Below are positions 5,018 to 7,692 of a stretch of 7,692 nucleotides of DNA, in pieces; the stretch's first letter is position 1; each line of letters starts with the position of its first letter. The stretch spans positions 1 to 7,692 of the forward strand of contig CANQYR010000048.1 in NCBI GenBank assembly GCA_947628125.1, given 5' to 3'. This DNA is from an uncultured Bacilli bacterium. Lineage in GTDB: Bacteria; Bacillota_I; Bacilli_A; RF39; UBA660. The notes beneath the pieces are model-generated. The model did not search any database. It was not told the DNA's origin and worked only from the letters and a program-made list of their open reading frames with translations. Made by a program: the position numbers and the translations under genes.

Positions 5018-7060
5018 ATGAATTATATTGTTAGGCAACGCGATATTAAAGATTGTGGCGTTTGTTGTGTAAAATCCTTGATTATTTATTATGGTGGTTA
5101 TGTTTCGATGTCCCGTCTTAGGTTAGATACTTATGCTGATAAAAATGGAACGAATGCGCTTAATTTAATTAGAGCTTTGAAAAAATATAATTTTGAAGCA
5201 ATGGGAAAAAAGGTTAAAGTGGGTGATTTGGGAAAACTTTCTTTGCCTTGTATCGCACATATGGAGTATAAAAATGGTTTAACGCATTTTGTGGTTATTT
5301 TAAAGGTTTTGAAATCTAAGGTTTTATTAATGGATCCGGCTAAGGGTAAGGTTTATGTTGATAAACAAAAGTTTTTGGAAGATTGGAGTTCGGTAGTAAT
5401 TCTTGCTTATCCAACTAGTGAAGTGCCAAAATTACCTAAGGAAAAAGGGGTAATGTTTGTTTTAGAAAAGGTTGTTGAAGATAATAAGCGGTTATTTTCG
5501 TTTTTGTTATGGTTTAGTTTTTTATTTACTTTTTGTACAGTTTTTTTAAGTTTTTTCTATCGTTTTTGTTTTGAACAGGCCCAGGTAAATTATAGTTTTG
5601 ATAATTTTATATTGTTAATTAGTATTTATGGTAGTTTTACTTTACTTAAATTGTTTTTAGTAAATATTAAGGATAATATTAAGAATGTTTTAAGTAAGAA
5701 TGTGGAAACAAAGTTTATTTATGCTTTTATTAGACATTTACTTTTTTTGCCATTAAGGCAGTTTCTTACTTATACAAAGGGGGAGTTATTAGCAAGGCTT
5801 GAGGAAGAGGAGAGTATTCAAAGTGCTTTTATTGATTTAGTTACGACTTGTTATATCAATATATTTTTAGCTTTTTTAGCATTGGTGGTAATTCTTTCTT
5901 ATAATTATCTTTTGGGGTTAATTATCGCGTTAGGAATTTTTCTTTATTTAATTTATAGTTTAATAAAGGGCAAGCGTTTATATGTTTTGATTTTAAGGCA
6001 GATGGATATGAAGGGAAATTGGAATACAGCTTTAACGGAGATGTTAGGTATTTTTACGAGTATGAAGTTTTTAAACCAAACGATGTTTATTTTGGAAAAG
6101 GTGGAAGAAAAGTTAGTTGGTTATTTGAAACTAAATTATGATACAAAGCAAAAGATTAGGAAGCAAAATTTTTGGAAGATGTTAATTTTGGAGGCGACTT
6201 TTTTTAGTGTGACCGCTTTTGGTATTTATTTAGTGGGAACTAAAAAACTTTTGATGTTTGATTTTATTTTGATTGAGAGTTTGATGTCACATTTTATTGA
6301 TCCTTTAAGGCAGTTAATTGATATGATACCAAGTTTTTATTATATAAAGGGTTTGTTTAGTAAGGTTTTAGATTTTCAAAGTATTGATGAGGAGGCTTTG
6401 TTATATCCTAAGGAATTTTTAAATGGAGCTTTAGAGGTTAAGGATTTATCTTTTTCTTATGATGGTTATACTTTGAATGTTGATCATGTTAATTTTAAGG
6501 TGAAGAAAGGTGGTCATGTTTTATTAGTGGGGAAAAGTGGCTGTGGAAAAAGTACGATTTGTCTTCTTTTGCAAAGGCATTTAGATGGGTATAATGGTAC
6601 GATTACAATTAAGAGGAAGAATATTTTAGATTATTCAGTGGCAACGATTAGAAATAATATTACGTATTTAAGTCAAAAAGAGGTGCTTATTGATGCTTCG
6701 ATTGAGGAAAACATTTTATTTGGCCGGGATATTAGTGATAAAAAGTTTTTAGAGGTTTGCGAGATTTGTCAAATTGAGTCAATTGTAGGGAAAAGGCGTT
6801 TTCGTTATCAAGAGATGATTCGTTCATCAGATTGTAATTTATCGGGTGGGGAAAGGCAAAGAATAATTTTAGCGAGGGCCTTACTTAATGAAAGTGCTAT
6901 TTATATGTTTGATGAGGTTTTAAGTGAGGTTGATGAGTCTTTAGAGGCTTTGATAATTGAACCGATGCTTAAGTATTTAGAGAAAAAAACGGTGTTATAT
7001 ATTTCTCATCGGCCGATTGTGAAGTTTTTTGATGAGGTGATAAAGATTGGAAATGAGTAA
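5018..7060 (+). CDS. Peptidase-containing ABC exporter (C39 peptidase) for double-glycine bacteriocins
   Basis: The 680-residue protein is a complete bacteriocin exporter of the LagD/ComA/MesD type. The C39 peptidase (about 1-130) has oxyanion Gln7, catalytic Cys13 (QRDIKDCGVCC), His90 (GLTHFVV) and Asp106 (LLMDPAKG). About six membrane helices follow (roughly 160-182, 197-216, 273-294, 297-316, 390-407, 413-430). The nucleotide-binding domain has an A-loop Tyr481, Walker A GKSGCGKS (505-512), Q-loop Gln553, signature LSGGERQ (608-614), Walker B with D632/E633, and switch His664. All key residues are intact. It should cleave leaders after Gly-Gly and export the mature peptides using ATP. ATG 5018 is chosen because AAGGTGA (5006-5012) lies 5 bp before it; a GTG at 5009 falls inside that site. 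It overlaps the next gene by 14 bp, and its substrates are encoded from 7488 on. Confidence 0.95.
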   Translation: MNYIVRQRDIKDCGVCCVKSLIIYYGGYVSMSRLRLDTYADKNGTNALNLIRALKKYNFEAMGKKVKVGDLGKLSLPCIAHMEYKNGLTHFVVILKVLKSKVLLMDPAKGKVYVDKQKFLEDWSSVVILAYPTSEVPKLPKEKGVMFVLEKVVEDNKRLFSFLLWFSFLFTFCTVFLSFFYRFCFEQAQVNYSFDNFILLISIYGSFTLLKLFLVNIKDNIKNVLSKNVETKFIYAFIRHLLFLPLRQFLTYTKGELLARLEEEESIQSAFIDLVTTCYINIFLAFLALVVILSYNYLLGLIIALGIFLYLIYSLIKGKRLYVLILRQMDMKGNWNTALTEMLGIFTSMKFLNQTMFILEKVEEKLVGYLKLNYDTKQKIRKQNFWKMLILEATFFSVTAFGIYLVGTKKLLMFDFILIESLMSHFIDPLRQLIDMIPSFYYIKGLFSKVLDFQSIDEEALLYPKEFLNGALEVKDLSFSYDGYTLNVDHVNFKVKKGGHVLLVGKSGCGKSTICLLLQRHLDGYNGTITIKRKNILDYSVATIRNNITYLSQKEVLIDASIEENILFGRDISDKKFLEVCEICQIESIVGKRRFRYQEMIRSSDCNLSGGERQRIILARALLNESAIYMFDEVLSEVDESLEALIIEPMLKYLEKKTVLYISHRPIVKFFDEVIKIGNE

Positions 7061-7487
7061 TTTTAATGTCAATAATATACGAATTTTATTTAATGTTCGG
7101 AGTCGTTTTTTGTATTTTAAAAGTGTTGTTTTAATTTTAGTGGTTATTGTTTTAATAAGTTTACTTTTTCTTTTACGTATTTCTAAGGCCATTTATTTGG
7201 AAGGCTATAGTAAGTGTAATAAAAAGGAGTGTATTTTTACTATTCCTATTTCTGGAAAGTTTGATATTAAGGTTGGGGATAGTATTTCATTTGATGATAA
7301 GAGTTTTAAAATTTTGAAGGTTATGTATGATGAGCCTTATGTATCAGGTAGTAATATTATTAATAATTTAATGCTCGCTTTGGATAAAGATAGTTTGCAA
7401 AATAATCAGGTTTTAAAGGGAAAAATTGTTTTAGAAAAAAAGAGTTTATTTGCGTTGTTTTGGCAATCTTTGAAAGGAGGTGATTAA
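7047..7487 (+). CDS. Small HlyD-like bacteriocin secretion accessory protein
   Basis: The 146-residue protein has one N-terminal membrane helix (about residues 25-44) and a beta-rich extracytoplasmic domain (50-133). The region ISGKFDIKVGDSISFDDKSFKILKV (69-93) and the ending VLKGKIVLEKKSL (118-130) recall the C-terminal barrel and tail of bacteriocin HlyD/MesE-type membrane fusion proteins. Those are usually about 450 residues with a long coiled-coil hairpin and lipoyl half-motifs, which are absent here. It probably assists the exporter across the cell envelope. The TTG at 7047 is 9 bp after GAGG (7034-7037), better placed than ATG 7053, which is 15 bp away; ATG 7053 would give 144 residues. 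The gene overlaps the exporter gene, and its stop lies within the ribosome-binding region of the first precursor. The family assignment is inferred from pattern and position. Confidence 0.65.
   Translation: MEMSNFNVNNIRILFNVRSRFLYFKSVVLILVVIVLISLLFLLRISKAIYLEGYSKCNKKECIFTIPISGKFDIKVGDSISFDDKSFKILKVMYDEPYVSGSNIINNLMLALDKDSLQNNQVLKGKIVLEKKSLFALFWQSLKGGD
7472..7487 (+). promoter_or_regulatory. Very strong ribosome-binding site of precursor peptide 1
   Basis: GAAAGGAGGTGATT (7472-7485) is complementary to nearly the entire known 3' tail of Bacillota 16S rRNA. It lies inside the end of the accessory gene with GGAGG 7 bp before ATG 7488, and implies high translation of the peptide. Confidence 0.85.
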
Positions 7488-7622
7488 ATGCTTAATGATA
7501 GCGAGTTACATGATGTTTGTGGCGGGGCGGTTAACTGGGGAATTGTTGGGATAATCGCGGCTGCAGTTTCATTTATTGTCGGTGTTTTTGATGGAATAGC
7601 AAGACCATTTAAGTGCCGGTGA
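7488..7622 (+). CDS. Double-glycine leader bacteriocin precursor (class IIb-like)
   Basis: This is a 44-codon gene. The leader is MLNDSELHDVCGG (1-13), with the L-x-D-x-E-L-x-x-x-x-GG pattern recognised by C39 exporters. The predicted mature peptide is 31 residues, starting AVNWGIVG and ending DGIARPFKCR. Its core (18-34) is strongly hydrophobic and Gly/Ala-rich, with a GxxxG at G32-G36 and a basic C-terminus (R39, K42, R44), net charge about +2. This resembles membrane-inserting peptides of two-component (class IIb, lactobin/cerein 7B-like) bacteriocins. Cys43 is the only cysteine in the mature part, so no internal disulfide is possible. The start is fixed by the strong ribosome-binding site. 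It lies directly after the exporter and accessory genes and is followed after 31 bp by a second precursor. I do not recognise the exact peptide. Confidence 0.85.
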   Translation: MLNDSELHDVCGGAVNWGIVGIIAAAVSFIVGVFDGIARPFKCR

Positions 7623-7636
7623 TGGTTTTTCTTTTA

Positions 7637-7653
7637 GAAAGGAGGTGATTTAA
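7637..7653 (+). promoter_or_regulatory. Very strong ribosome-binding site of precursor peptide 2
   Basis: GAAAGGAGGTGATT (7637-7650) is an identical 14-bp copy of the site before precursor 1. GGAGG is 8 bp before a TTG start at 7654, and a TAA in the same frame directly before the TTG (7651-7653) excludes an upstream start. Confidence 0.8.
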
Positions 7654-7692
7654 TTGAGGCTAAAAGATGATGATTTACATAATGTAGTTGGT
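7654..7692 (+). CDS. Second double-glycine bacteriocin precursor, N-terminal leader only
   Basis: Only 13 codons lie in the window, starting at TTG: MRLKDDDLHNVVG, cut just at the expected Gly-Gly. It matches the leader of the preceding peptide (L-x-D-x-[ED]-L-H-[DN]-V-x-G), so it should be processed by the same C39 exporter. The strong ribosome-binding site 8 bp upstream supports it as a real gene. The mature part is outside the window, so its nature cannot be judged. Two adjacent precursors suggest a two-peptide bacteriocin. Confidence 0.75.
   Translation, partial: MRLKDDDLHNVVG

Noticed and set aside
6995..7192. Minus-strand open frame across the exporter/accessory junction
   Set aside because: It is a Lys/Leu/Ile-rich low-complexity shadow of the two overlapping plus-strand genes, without a start signal.
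7488..7622. Quorum-sensing pheromone (ComC/BlpC-like) instead of bacteriocin
   Set aside because: The 31-residue core is long, very hydrophobic and Gly/Ala-rich with GxxxG. A second precursor follows, and no receptor kinase is adjacent to the exporter operon. Not fully excluded.
1..7692. tRNA, rRNA, CRISPR array, insertion sequence or attachment site
   Set aside because: No cloverleaf, long terminal inverted repeats, transposase frame or regularly spaced repeats were seen on either strand. The only repeats found are the duplicated ribosome-binding block and the T-tracts.

Overview
The window is AT-rich with a standard genetic code: TGG encodes Trp, TGA is used as a stop, and GTG and TTG starts occur. 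Shine-Dalgarno sites are strong. It encodes the sporulation proteins GerE and SpoIIIAH, so it comes from an endospore-forming low-GC Bacillota. The compact SpoIIIAH, the CmpB-like membrane protein and the codon bias fit a gut-type Bacilli/Erysipelotrichia-like lineage, but that placement is inference.

Layout. 1-639 (+): 3' part of an adenylate-forming (ANL, acyl-CoA synthetase-like) enzyme, ending in a stem-loop/T-tract that overlaps the next promoter. 700-3253 (+): a two-gene phosphorelay, a 7-TM hybrid histidine kinase with a receiver, overlapping a Hpt-receiver protein by 8 bp. It closes in a bidirectional terminator shared with the convergent genes. 4045-3278 (-): spoIIIAH then gerE, with a sigma-E-like promoter before spoIIIAH and a sigma-K-like -10 before gerE. 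4147-4905 (+): a CmpB-type multipass membrane protein, divergent from spoIIIAH. 5018-7692 (+): a bacteriocin export and production operon that runs off the window. It holds a C39-peptidase ABC exporter, a very short HlyD-like accessory protein, one complete 44-residue double-glycine precursor peptide, and the first 13 codons of a second precursor with a related leader.

How the parts fit. The exporter's C39 domain should cleave the two precursors after Gly-Gly and secrete them, as in class IIb (two-peptide) bacteriocin systems; immunity genes are expected downstream. The exporter's ribosome-binding site lies inside a predicted 12-bp helix, whereas both precursor genes carry near-complete complements to the 16S rRNA 3' tail. 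This suggests low exporter and high peptide synthesis. The kinase/Hpt-REC pair has no DNA-binding output of its own and sits next to two sporulation genes. A role in a sporulation phosphorelay is possible but unproven.
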